A DNA stretch of 64,000 nucleotides from JADKAV01 sp963732355 (GCA_963732355.1 CAVSZD010000003.1:124001-188000); one strand, 5' to 3'. Shown: positions 8,687 to 16,509, numbered from the stretch's first letter. A program made the numbers and translations. The notes: a model not told the origin generated them from the letters alone.

Positions 8687-9903
8687 GCCTGGCCACCTTC
8701 GACTATCAAGTCCGCGACCGGAGCGGCAAACTCGTTCGCGGGCGCATCGACGCGGAGTCGGCGTCCGTGGTGGCGACGAAGCTCAAGGGTATGGGGTACG
8801 CGCCGATCTCCATCGCCGAGGCGAACGCGGGCCTGAACAAGGAACTCCACATCCCGGGGATGGGAACGAAGGTCAAGCTGAAGGACCTCGCAATATCGTC
8901 GCGCCAGTTCGCAACGATGATCAACTCCGGGCTGTCCCTGCTGCGCGCTCTGTCCATCCTCGCCGAACAGACGGAGAACAAGAAGCTCGCGGAGGTCTTC
9001 GCCTCGGTGCGGATCGCGGTCGAGCAAGGGTCCTCGTTGTCCCAGGCGCTCGGACAGCACCCCGACGTCTTCCCGCCGATCATGGTCAACATGACCCGGG
9101 CGGGGGAGACCGGCGGGTTCCTGGACACCGTCTTGCTGCAACTGGCGGAGAACTTCGAGGCCGAGGTCAAACTGCGTTCCAAGATCAAGTCAGCGATGAC
9201 CTACCCGGCGGTTGTCTTCGGCTTCGCGATCATCTCGATGACTGCGATGCTGCTGTTCATCGTTCCTGTATTCGCCGGCCTGTTCGACAGTCTCGGCGGG
9301 GTGCTGCCGCTGCCCACCCGCATACTCGTGGCGCTGTCCTCGATGCTGAAGATGATGATGCCCGTCTTCATCGTTCTGCTCATCGTCGGGATGACGCTCT
9401 GGCGCAAGTACAAGAACGACCCGCGAGTTCGAAACGTCGTCGATCCGATGAAACTCAAGGCGCCCGTCTTCGGTTCCCTGTTCCAGAAGGTCGCGTTGTC
9501 GCGCTTCAGCCGCAACCTCGGCACGATGATCCACGCGGGCGTACCGATCCTGCAGTCGCTGGACATCGTCGCCGACACCACCGGGAACGTGGTGATCGCC
9601 AGAGCCGTGCAGGACGTGGAAAAGTCGGTACGACAGGGCGAGTCCCTGGCCGCGCCACTGGTCAACCACGACGTGTTCCCGTCGATGGTCGTGCAGATGA
9701 TGGCGGTCGGGGAGGACACCGGTGCCCTCGACGCGATGCTGCACAAGATCTCCGACTTCTACGATGCGGAGGTGGAGGCCACGACTGAGGCGCTGACCTC
9801 CATCATCGAGCCGATCATGATCGCCGTGGTGGGCGGCATGATCGGGGCCATGATCGTGGCCCTGTACATGCCGATCTTCAAGATCTTCGACCTGATTAAG
9901 TAG
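8683..9903 (+). CDS. pilC: type IV pilus inner-membrane platform protein PilC
   Basis: 406 residues of the GspF/PilC family, the membrane platform on which PilB and PilT act. Two T2SS-F domains are visible (LKDLAISSRQFATMINSGLS ... and LSRFSRNLGTMIHAGVPIL ...), with membrane segments near residues ~170-200, ~215-240 and at the C-terminus (IIEPIMIAVVGGMIGAMIVA). It starts in an ATGA overlap with pilT. Its stop at 9901-9903 is the last base of normal host composition: the anomalous insertion begins 12 bases later, so pilC is cut off from pilA by about 8.8 kb. Confidence 0.95.
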   Translation: MSLATFDYQVRDRSGKLVRGRIDAESASVVATKLKGMGYAPISIAEANAGLNKELHIPGMGTKVKLKDLAISSRQFATMINSGLSLLRALSILAEQTENKKLAEVFASVRIAVEQGSSLSQALGQHPDVFPPIMVNMTRAGETGGFLDTVLLQLAENFEAEVKLRSKIKSAMTYPAVVFGFAIISMTAMLLFIVPVFAGLFDSLGGVLPLPTRILVALSSMLKMMMPVFIVLLIVGMTLWRKYKNDPRVRNVVDPMKLKAPVFGSLFQKVALSRFSRNLGTMIHAGVPILQSLDIVADTTGNVVIARAVQDVEKSVRQGESLAAPLVNHDVFPSMVVQMMAVGEDTGALDAMLHKISDFYDAEVEATTEALTSIIEPIMIAVVGGMIGAMIVALYMPIFKIFDLIK

Positions 9904-9924
9904 GCGGTTGGCGCAATTATAATA

Positions 9925-9950
9925 ATAAAAAATTAAAAAAAAAATTATTA
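9925..9950 (+). repeat. left A-tract boundary of the anomalous segment
   Basis: The run reads T, six A, TT, ten A, then TTATTA. A near copy (T, five A, TT, nine A, T) closes the segment at 12423-12440, in the same orientation. Such A-tracts are found nowhere else in this GC-rich window, so the pair probably marks the ends of one inserted unit. Confidence 0.55.
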
Positions 9951-9966
9951 AGTTTGTAAAAAAATT

Positions 9967-10105
9967 CGTCCTCTCCGCAAGGACAGGTGTACGTGCCGAA
10001 AGCTGAGGTTATCAGCGACGATCAATGCTCTGACGCATAGCCGTGATCGATCAGGATATTCCAATGCTGACAGACGCTGTCGTTATAATACGCTGCCAGT
10101 GTTTC
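9967..10105 (+). other. hairpin block A
   Basis: Perfect stems seen: GTCCT 9968-9972 with AGGAC 9980-9984; GCTGA 10002-10006 with TCAGC 10012-10016; a compound stem of CGATCA 10019-10024 with TGATCG 10044-10049 stacked on ATGC 10025-10028 with GCAT 10035-10038; and GACAG 10069-10073 with CTGTC 10077-10081. Four stems in about 120 bases is more than expected by chance. Strand of any transcript is not known. Confidence 0.45.
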
Positions 10106-10292
10106 GGTGATGATGTAAATATTGATAGGAAAAAAATAAAATAATTAAGTTTGTTTTGAAGAAAAATGTAAATAGAGTGAAAGAGTAATTTATGTGTGAA
10201 AATGAAAGAGATTAGTTGAAAAATGTTTAATTTTGTTTGTAGTATAATTATGAATGATTATGTTTTATTAAGATAAGTGGTGTATGTTTGTT

Positions 10293-10368
10293 CAGATGCT
10301 CGATTGTGGACGTCAAGATCGTATATGTGATTCTCTCTCGACCTCAGTATGAGTCGCTGAAGAGATTC
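10293..10368 (+). other. hairpin block B
   Basis: One long irregular stem: TCTCT 10334-10338 with AGAGA 10361-10365, then CGA 10339-10341 with TCG 10354-10356, then CTCA 10343-10346 with TGAG 10350-10353 closing a GTA loop. Twelve base pairs in all with two small bulges. The block is flanked by C-free tracts on both sides. Confidence 0.45.
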
Positions 10369-10985
10369 GAGATGGTATGTAATAAAAGAAATTTAATAAG
10401 TTAGATGAGATAAAAAATTGAAAAAAATTTTGAAGTTTATAAAAATAATAAAGAGTAATGAACGGTGAGGAAAAGGAAAGGAAGAGTGATTGGAAATAAG
10501 GATGAAAATAGAGATAGATGTAGTGATGGAAATAAAGAATGAAAAATAATTTTATATAAAGTTGAAAGAAGTTGAAGAAGGAAAGATGAATAAAATATTA
10601 GATGATAATGTGATGGATGATGTAATTAGAAAGAAGATAAATAAAATGAAAGAATTAAAGTAGTAGAATTGTAGGAAGTATATGGAATTTAAGTAAAAAA
10701 TTAGAAATAAATGATAAGAAATAATATTATTGAGAGAAGAGTGTGATTGAATGAAATGTAGGATATAATGAATTGTAATTAAGAAAAGTGTAGAAGATTA
10801 AGGATATTAGGTGGATAAAAGATGTGAAATATGATGGATTATATAGTAGATGGAGTTTAAAAATTGAAATGATTTAGAAAATGGATGGAAATTTAAATAT
10901 GGGATAGGTATACTAAATTTGATTAGTGTTTGAGATATACTGAGAAATATAAATGATGTTGATTGAAGAAGTGGTGTGAGAATAT

Positions 10986-11130
10986 CCTGATGGCGATGAC
11001 CAAGTGGATGTGACGGCGCGGCTCGAACGCGGCGTCATCCCAGTTTATGAATGCCGGTGTTTACAGGGTGTTATAGTGAAGTTTACGTTGAAAGGACTGG
11101 CTGTTCGAGGTAAGGCGGAGATGACCTTCC
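10986..11130 (+). other. hairpin block C
   Basis: Strong stem TGACG 11011-11015 with CGTCA 11033-11037, continued by CGCG 11017-11020 with CGCG 11028-11031 across one G-G mismatch, loop GCTCGAA. GATGAC at 10995-11000 could instead pair with GTCATC at 11034-11039, so two mutually exclusive folds are possible. GATGACC also recurs near 11120. Confidence 0.45.
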
Positions 11131-11355
11131 ATAGAGAAGTGAGATAAAAAGAGGAAATTAGTAAATTGTTTAAAGGTTGAATGGTAGTATATTGAAGAAT
11201 AAGAATGTGAAAATTAGAATGTGAAAAAAGGTAAAAGAAAGTAGAAGTTGAGAAAATTTGTAGTAGTAAAGATATATTAGTGAATGAGAAAGATATAAGT
11301 TTAGGAAATGAGATAAGGATAATTTAATGATGATGGAGTAGAATTTGTTAAATTG

Positions 11356-11428
11356 CGGCGTAGTCCCGTCGATTGGGTTGCTGCGTGGCCCATCAGTGTA
11401 AGATTCTACAGCTGCCAGTCGATCAAGC
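11356..11428 (+). other. hairpin block D
   Basis: Stems: GAT plus GGG (11371-11377, one bulged T) with CCCATC 11389-11394, and TGTA 11397-11400 with TACA 11407-11410. Short block between two C-free tracts of 225 and 140 bases. Confidence 0.4.
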
Positions 11429-11568
11429 GAATATATATAATATAGGAAATAAGTATGAGTAAAAGGATAATATAATATAAGAAGAGATATGTTTGAGAAT
11501 TTGATTATTGAAATAAAAAGAAATGAATTTGAATGAAAGAATAAGAGTTGTAGTAAGGAAGAAAAAGT

Positions 11569-11765
11569 CGTTGAACCACTTGATGTGCGGCTTCACGGAG
11601 GCATGCGAGCATTTGAAGTTCTCGTTACGTATATGATCGGCCGAGCGTTCGCGAGTCGAAACTGGCATTATAGCCTGTAAAGAGGCTAGTGCGGAATGCT
11701 TGATGAGTATTACGCGTTATCGCGGACGCGTAGCTGTGGAACGATGGTTGCGAGGTGATGAGGTC
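11569..11765 (+). other. hairpin block E
   Basis: Compound stem GCATT 11665-11669 with AATGC 11695-11699 enclosing TAGCC 11671-11675 with GGCTA 11684-11688 (ten pairs). A second stem is TACGCG 11711-11716 with CGCGTA 11727-11732. CTCG 11611-11614 can pair with CGAG 11642-11645. Confidence 0.45.
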
Positions 11766-11875
11766 TTGTGAAATTATATGTAGAAGTTGTATAGAGATAT
11801 AGAATTTTAATGATTAGAGATTGAGACTGAAATAGTTATTGGAAATTTGGATAATTTAGTAAAGTTGGTTAAATG

Positions 11876-12419
11876 CGTAGCAGGGGTGCCAGTGCCGATC
11901 CGGTCAATAAAATATAATTATTTTCGACCGTTTCCGTCGACGAACAGGATGTGGAATGGTCAATCGAACTGGGTTTCGTGAGCGACTGCTGATACCAGGA
12001 CCGGTAGATTCAGTCGCGATTTCATGAACGTGGAAGAGGTCGCTTCATCGCGTGGGCAACGACTCGTGTTACGTGTGGATTGCTGCGATACGAAGTAACG
12101 GCGCTCCGCGGATCCCGCCTGGCGGATTTAGCCTAATCAATAGTTTCTAGCGATAACGCTGCGATTGATCGTTCAGTAGAATGGCTGCATAGAGAAGTTA
12201 CCAGTGCATGCGATGGTGTATGATTCAAGAATCAGTACAGCAAGCAGCGTAGTTTCCATTGACTCGTACTTCAAGAACGGTATGGCGTTGGCTGAACGGA
12301 GGCAAACGCAATCGGAGCTTGGCGGATATGGTTCACGGAACTCGACGTATCTATTCTTCGCAGCAGAATCCTGACATCTTGGTGACGGCGGTATTCCGCT
12401 GCTAAATGATGATTCGTTA
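11876..12419 (+). other. hairpin block F (largest)
   Basis: Stems: CGGTC-AATAA 11901-11910 with TTATT 11918-11922 and GACCG 11926-11930; CGCGAT 12015-12020 with ATCGCG 12047-12052, enclosing GAAG 12033-12036 with CTTC 12043-12046; GTTAC 12068-12072 with GTAAC 12095-12099; ATCAAT 12136-12141 with ATTGAT 12164-12169 enclosing AGCG/CGCT (12149-12160); TGATT 12221-12225 with AATCA 12230-12234; GTTC/GAAC 12331-12341; and GCAGC.GAAT 12360-12369 with ATTC.GCTGC 12393-12402 with one A-C mismatch. Confidence 0.45.
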
Positions 12420-12422
12420 ATA

Positions 12423-12440
12423 TAAAAATTAAAAAAAAAT
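12423..12440 (+). repeat. right A-tract boundary of the anomalous segment
   Basis: T, five A, TT, nine A, T: the near copy of the tract at 9926-9945. Three bases later the sequence turns to GC-rich coding-like DNA in which a TniB P-loop is readable, so this is a sharp junction. Confidence 0.55.
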
Positions 12441-12442
12441 AA

Positions 12443-13175
12443 GTGACGGGCGGCGCCGGGTTCGGGAAGACCGCGATCAGCGTCGGTTTCCTGCGCGTAT
12501 ACGAGCAGGAATGCGGCCGCGTACCCGGCCGCGTTCGCGCAGGAGAACGAGTTATCCCAGTTGCCTACTCCAGTCTGCTGCGCGGCGCCGGACTGAAATC
12601 GCAAATGCAGCACATCCTCGGGTTCTTCGGGCATCCGATGCCCGGTCGGCCAGCGGCGCGCAACTCGCCGACGAACTCATAAGGTCCTAATCTGTGCCGC
12701 ACGAAGATTCTCTGCCTCGATCAAGCGCAAAACCTGCACGTCGGGAACCGCAAAGACGAGGAGTCGCCGCCTACCTGAAAGAGATCATGGACGCCGCGCA
12801 CGTCGCGTTGATTCTCACCGGAATCGACATTGACCAGGCAGGGCCGCTGGCCATGCCGAGCAGCGGTAGGCGGCTGCAAACAGTAACGACCGGGTGCAGT
12901 TGGCCCGCCGCTTCGCCGTCGTCAAGATACGTCCCCTCGCACTAGGGTCTACAGCGTGGCAAGACCTCATGGCTAGTATCGAGCGGCAACTCGTCCTGGC
13001 GAAAGCCCGCCCGGCGACCTATCTCAATCGTTGGCGAACCTTGTCTGGGAACTGAGCAACGGGGCGATTGGGGTGGCGTTCAACCTGCTTCGTGTCGCCG
13101 CGAACACGGCGATCAGTGACGTGATCGAGCGATCACCGGCAGACTCTGCGTGCCACCGCGAGGACCTTGGAGGCT
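12443..13175 (+). pseudogene. TniB-like transposition ATPase, 5'-truncated and frameshifted remnant
   Basis: TniB proteins are AAA+ ATPases that activate a TniA transposase in Tn5053/Tn7-like elements. The remnant opens at once with a Walker A loop (VTGGAGFGKTAI), then reads ERVIPVAYSSLLRGAG, shifts frame to QLADELIRS, then NLCRTKILCLDQAQNLHV (Walker B-like region), YLKEIMDAAHVALILTGIDI, RFAVVKIRPLAL, ASIERQLVLAKARP and GDLSQSLANLVWELSNGAIG in different frames. At least four frame changes are needed. The first part of the gene before the P-loop is missing; its place is taken by the anomalous segment. No TniA transposase is present. Confidence 0.75.
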
Positions 13176-13203
13176 GACCGACTCGGCCGTGGGAAGGTGT
13201 CGC

Positions 13204-14390
13204 ATGACCGTCACCCACTACGCACTTCTGCCCGATACGAACCTTCCGGTGGCCGTCCACCCCGTACCTGGGGAGACGTTTCACTCGTGGACGTTGCGGC
13301 TGGCCGAACGCCTCGGCGTGGAACCGATACGTGCCCTGAAAGCAATCGGATACGTGAGCAGTCACGTACGAAGCCGCGCAAACTGACCTCCTACGGCATC
13401 ACAGCCACCGACCAGTCCATCGGCGAAATGTCCCGCACAACCCGCGCCCGAAGCAGCAGTGCGAGCAACCTGCTCACCGTGTTCGACGGCGGCCCCGCCG
13501 CCTTCGGTGACTACACGCTCGGCAAGCCAGGAGCCGTCCGCCGCCTCGCGACCCGAACTGGCTGCACCTCGGCACCAGCACCTGCTGCCGACTGCCTACG
13601 TGCAAGCGGAAACGCTTGGCACCTCACGTGGCGGCTCCCATGGCAGACCATGTGCACCGAACACGGCACGCTGATGGTCGCGACCTGCCCCGCGTGCCGC
13701 CTGCCGTTCAACGCAGGTAGCCGCAGAGACGGCACCTCGGACCGCGCACCAGCAACCTGCCCTCCCCGCCGACAGATGCGCGAACCGCTCGACACGGAAC
13801 ACCGCACCCCTACCCGCCACTGTGCGGCCACCCTACGCGGACATCCCCACGACCGTCTGCACTCAACCGGCAGTCGTCGCCACCAAACCAGGTCGACGCG
13901 CTCCTGGCCGTTGGGTACCGCGACCAGAATCACGAGTGGTGGCAAGACCTCCGCACCGTCACCGCGACACTGCTCAGCCACGGCGACCCCGCCGTGATCC
14001 TCAACTACCTGCCGGTCTACCCGACCTCGCCGAGCACTCGGTCGATGAGCACTACGCGGCCAGGAACCGCGTTGACGCGGAACGCTCCAGCATCACGAAC
14101 GGCGGTGGAGACCACCGCACCGCGTCCCGCCGCCGCACCTACTGGGACACCATAACAACCCGCCCTCATCGCCGCGATCCTGCCTTACGCCATCGCGGTA
14201 CTCCACGACCTCGACCACATCCCGGAATCTTGAGCGGCGATGCCAGCCGCTGGTGGACATTGACGCCGTGGACCTTCTCGATGAGATGGTGCGCGGTCGC
14301 GGCCACAACCTCACCACCGAGTTTCGGCAACGCGCAGCGAGCGACACGCTCATCAGCCGCCTATCCACGCGAAGCCGCTACAACCCGCTC
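13204..14390 (+). pseudogene. TniQ-family protein, multiply frameshifted remnant
   Basis: TniQ/TnsD proteins help choose the target site of Tn7-like and Tn5053-like elements. The first intact piece (GTG/ATG near 13204) reads LPVAVHPVPGETFHSWTLRL, the TniQ N-terminal signature. The next frame continues SYGITATD, LLTVFDGGPAAFGDYTLG, then WHLTWRLPWQTMCTEHGTLM and ATCPACRLPF, the zinc-ribbon part. Further fragments (NHEWWQDLRTVTATLLSHGD, PALIAAILPYAIAVLHDLDH, and RGRGHNLTTEFRQRAASDTL near 14300) follow in other frames and fit the helical C-terminal region. Several indels make it non-functional. Its 3' end runs into the truncated next gene near 14420. Confidence 0.7.
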
Positions 14391-14429
14391 GCCGGGCAAC
14401 CGGGGCACGCGGCAACAATCCGACAACGG

Positions 14430-14919
14430 CTATTATCGTCACCAGGTCACAACGGCGGTAGAAATCCTGGAATCCCTGGGAGCCGTCAAGGCAGTCCGAA
14501 CGGAGGCAGGCGCGATGAAGCATGTGAGCCTCACCACCGAGGCGTTCCTTCTCCTCCGCCCGGACGCACCCAGTGCGGCGACCGCGCAGAACATCACACA
14601 CAACACCATGATTGGGTCGCCCGGAGGCTCCCAATCGGTGGTGGCGACCGCCACACTGCACCAGCCTATTCCCGGGGGACTACTCGCTGGATTGGCGGAA
14701 CTCGAAGCGGAATTCACAAGCCCTCACATGCGAACCGTCTACGGGGAACTGGTAGACGAAACGCGAGAGGCGGCCACCAGCGGAGACCAAGGTCGGATCG
14801 CCAAAGCCCTAGCGAAGATCAAGCACTTCCTGTCAATGGTCGCTGTCGATGCAGCGTCGCAACTCACGATTGCCGGGGCCGCGCAACTCCCCGCCATCGT
14901 GCAGAGCCTCAACTCGTGA
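14430..14919 (+). pseudogene. winged-helix-like protein 1, 5'-truncated, paralogue of the 15494 gene
   Basis: The readable part begins YYRHQVTTAVEILESLGAVK, which aligns with residues ~45 onward of the 15494-15925 product (ASQFASAVDALEAFGLVTP). Both then share a region ending in HNTMIGS-x-GG-x-Q. Here a further helical tail of about 80 residues follows (GGLLAGLAELEAEFTSPHMR ... LPAIVQSLNS). The N-terminal helix-turn-helix half is lost where the tniQ remnant meets it, although the frame is open to 13822. Its stop overlaps the GTG of the PIN-like gene (GTGA). I do not recognise a named family; a DNA-binding, autoregulatory role is a guess from the winged-helix look. Confidence 0.5.
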
Positions 14920-15497
14920 GCGGTCCTCAAGCGCTCTTTGCGATAGATCAGTGCATCGTGATCGCAGCAGCCGACGCTAGCGACAATCACCACGCTGACG
15001 TGTCGGTTTTCCTCGCCGCCGCAGCAGAAGCCGGAGCACGGATCGGCGTTGCCACCACGCTGCAACAAGACCTCAACAGAGCGCCAACCGAGCGACGCGA
15101 CAAGATTCTGGCATTCGTCAAAGACCAATCGTGGAAGGTGCTACCGGGCTTATTCACCCTGGACTACTCCCCGCTGCCAGATGACGACGACGAGATGGCC
15201 GACCTGCTAGCCGAGGAACCCCTCAGCGAGCAGGTCACCGACCTTATCGCAGACCCATCCCACCCCGCATGCGACACACATGCCTACCACGACTACCACC
15301 ATTACGAAGCAGCCGTACGAAACCAGGCGACGGCGTTCGTTACCAGCGACAAGAAGTTCATCAAAGGAATGCGCCAGTTCGAGAAACTGCCCGTGCCGAT
15401 CATTCAGCCCCCAGAAGCAATTTCACTGCTTCGGAGCGATGCGGTGCCGAGTCAATCAACGCCGTCCGCCCCTGAGGACACCCTGGAGCACGCATGA
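14916..15497 (+). CDS. PIN-like domain protein (putative nuclease)
   Basis: 193 residues. The start of the chain (ALFAIDQCIVIAAADASDN) has an early acidic residue after a hydrophobic strand, as in PIN nucleases, and the C-terminal half has HAYHDYHHYEAAVRNQATAF followed by VTSDKKFIK, matching the late strand-Asp-Lys-Phe motif of PIN domains. A long acidic insert (PDDDDEMADLLAEE) lies between. PIN proteins are Mg-dependent RNases, often toxins. It overlaps both neighbours (GTGA before, ATGA after) and is flanked by two paralogous winged-helix-like genes, so the three are one operon. Fold assignment is moderate, function inferred. Confidence 0.6.
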   Translation: MSGPQALFAIDQCIVIAAADASDNHHADVSVFLAAAAEAGARIGVATTLQQDLNRAPTERRDKILAFVKDQSWKVLPGLFTLDYSPLPDDDDEMADLLAEEPLSEQVTDLIADPSHPACDTHAYHDYHHYEAAVRNQATAFVTSDKKFIKGMRQFEKLPVPIIQPPEAISLLRSDAVPSQSTPSAPEDTLEHA

Positions 15498-15925
15498 CCA
15501 AGAAACTCACCGAACTGGAAGCCGACATACTCCAGTGGTGGCTACAAGAAGCCACCCGCGGCAGAGCAAACCGTCGCGTCATAGCCGAGGAGTACCTGAA
15601 AGCAACCCCGGACATTGCCGCGTCCCAATTCGCATCTGCCGTCGACGCGCTGGAAGCCTTCGGTCTCGTCACGCCCACCCGCGCGTGGGGAGGACATGTG
15701 TACCGTGTTTGCCTCACGCCGCAAGCACTCATCCTCGGACGAGAAGACCAGGGTGGCCCCACCATTCACAACACCGTGCACAACACCATGATCGGCTCGC
15801 TCGGCGGGCAGCAAACTGTTCACGAAGCCGCCAGCGCCACCGATCACGCTACGGACGGACAGGAGGGAACGCGTACCCTGCTGGATCGTGATACGGGCAC
15901 AGACGCCACGACTGCTTCGGGCTGA
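15494..15925 (+). CDS. winged-helix-like protein 2 with HNTMIGSxGGxQ segment
   Basis: 143 residues, starting ATG in an ATGA overlap with the PIN-like gene. Residues ~1-75 look like a winged helix (LTELEADILQWWLQEATRGR, IAEEYLKATPD, FASAVDALEAFGLVTP, then a wing GGHVYRVCLTPQ). Residues ~90-110 hold IHNTVHNTMIGSLGGQQTV, almost the same as in the truncated paralogue upstream. The last ~35 residues are polar and probably disordered; the helical tail of the paralogue is missing. Its 3' end overlaps an opposing ORF by 77 bases. No family name recognised. Confidence 0.6.
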   Translation: MTKKLTELEADILQWWLQEATRGRANRRVIAEEYLKATPDIAASQFASAVDALEAFGLVTPTRAWGGHVYRVCLTPQALILGREDQGGPTIHNTVHNTMIGSLGGQQTVHEAASATDHATDGQEGTRTLLDRDTGTDATTASG

Positions 15926-16199
15926 TCTGGCCGCCCGTGAAACGGGACAGCCGTTCCGCATCCTCATCACCGTCAATGAACGTCTTCATGAGAACGAAGC
16001 CCCAACCCGATGGGACGTCATCGGGTAGCCGAAACACATGAGTCACGTGCGCGTCCGTGGGCACGTTCTTCAGCACCTCGGTGACCCCGGAACCCCAGTT
16101 CGCGCACAACACGATGGGGAAGTCAGCCGCACGAACGTAAGCAATAACGTCCTCCAATGACCCGAGGCGTACGGGGGCGTCGGTAGCGTTCCTTCGCAT
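15849..16199 (-). CDS. hypothetical protein
   Basis: 116 residues if started at the ATG at 16199 (MRRNATDAPVRLGSLEDVIA). The sequence looks like a real small globular protein (AADFPIVLCANWGSGVTEVL, HVTHVFRLPDDVPSGWGFVL) but matches nothing I recognise. It overlaps the 3' end of the winged-helix-like gene, and its start codon lies on the same CATG as the start of the diverging ORF at 16198, so at least one of the two starts may be wrong. Confidence 0.5.
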   Translation of the reverse strand: MRRNATDAPVRLGSLEDVIAYVRAADFPIVLCANWGSGVTEVLKNVPTDAHVTHVFRLPDDVPSGWGFVLMKTFIDGDEDAERLSRFTGGQISPKQSWRLCPYHDPAGYAFPPVRP

Positions 16200-16509
16200 G
16201 TGGGGAATATCGGTCAGCCGCCTCTTTGGCGGACGAAGCAACAACAGCAACGACGACACGAGCGACGGCAAAGTCAGAGTCGATAGTGAAGACGCCTGCA
16301 CCGCAGCCGACGTCCTAGAAGCGCTCGTCGCCATCCTGCGGGAACAACCGGACGACAACACCTTCAGCGGCCCGTACGAGTCGAATAAACTTGCGCAGGT
16401 GGCAGAGCACATCAGACAAGACAGCCGACACACCCATCCAAACAGCCGGATTGGCGCCGCTGAATGGGAGCGGACCCTGCGCGGAATTCTTGACCTGCAG
16501 AAAGGCTAG
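16198..16509 (+). CDS. hypothetical protein
   Basis: 103 residues: a polar N-terminus (SRLFGGRSNNSNDDTSDGK), then a helical region (AADVLEALVAILREQPDDN) and a C-terminus ending RTLRGILDLQKG. No family recognised and no clear ribosome binding site. It sits in the accessory region between the PIN-like module and a pair of 20-base direct repeats. Coding is probable from composition only. Confidence 0.4.
   Translation: MWGISVSRLFGGRSNNSNDDTSDGKVRVDSEDACTAADVLEALVAILREQPDDNTFSGPYESNKLAQVAEHIRQDSRHTHPNSRIGAAEWERTLRGILDLQKG

Larger units (their letters stand above)
9915..12442. other. anomalous 2.5-kb segment: C-free + strand tracts alternating with hairpin-rich blocks
   Basis: No credible gene lies here. 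Six tracts of the + strand have almost no cytosine: 9915-9966, 10106-10292 (187 bases, none), 10369-10985 (617 bases, only C10463, C10913, C10940), 11131-11355 (225, none), 11429-11568 (140, none) and 11766-11875 (one). G is still about 20-28% in lines I counted, so this is not simple AT richness. All three + frames are full of stops. Between the tracts lie blocks of ordinary base use, dense in perfect short stems, listed separately. A T-A(5-6)-TT-A(9-10)-T tract sits at each end. It could be a very large structured RNA locus, decayed or foreign DNA, or an assembly artefact. Function unknown. Confidence 0.6.

Noticed and set aside
8508..9788. 426-residue plus-strand frame over pilC
   Set aside because: Arg/Gly/His-rich shadow of the pilC frame without domains.
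10106..10912. Explaining the missing C by C-to-T deamination or bisulfite-type conversion
   Set aside because: T is not in excess: A is the commonest base and the blocks between keep normal C, so conversion alone does not fit.
11423..11668. 81-residue open frame on the minus strand in the C-free region
   Set aside because: The minus strand here has no G, so TAG and TGA cannot occur and open frames are expected by chance. The product is low-complexity Phe/Ile/Ser/Tyr with no domain.
11886..11903. Resemblance to the 16S rRNA 530-loop (GTGCCAG then GCCG)
   Set aside because: Only a few bases agree and no other rRNA landmarks are found around it.
9915..12442. Idea that the hairpin blocks are integron attC sites or a CRISPR array
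   Set aside because: No GTTRRRY/RYYYAAC core pairs, no integrase, no repeated unit of constant length and no regular spacers.
12173..12634. 153-residue open frame on the minus strand across the junction with tniB
   Set aside because: It spans the sharp composition break and is antisense to the readable TniB P-loop; no motif is seen.
14253..15497. One long 414-residue protein from 14253 through the PIN-like gene
   Set aside because: Its middle part (14430-14915) is out of frame with the clear winged-helix-like paralogue; the true PIN-like start is the GTG at 14916.
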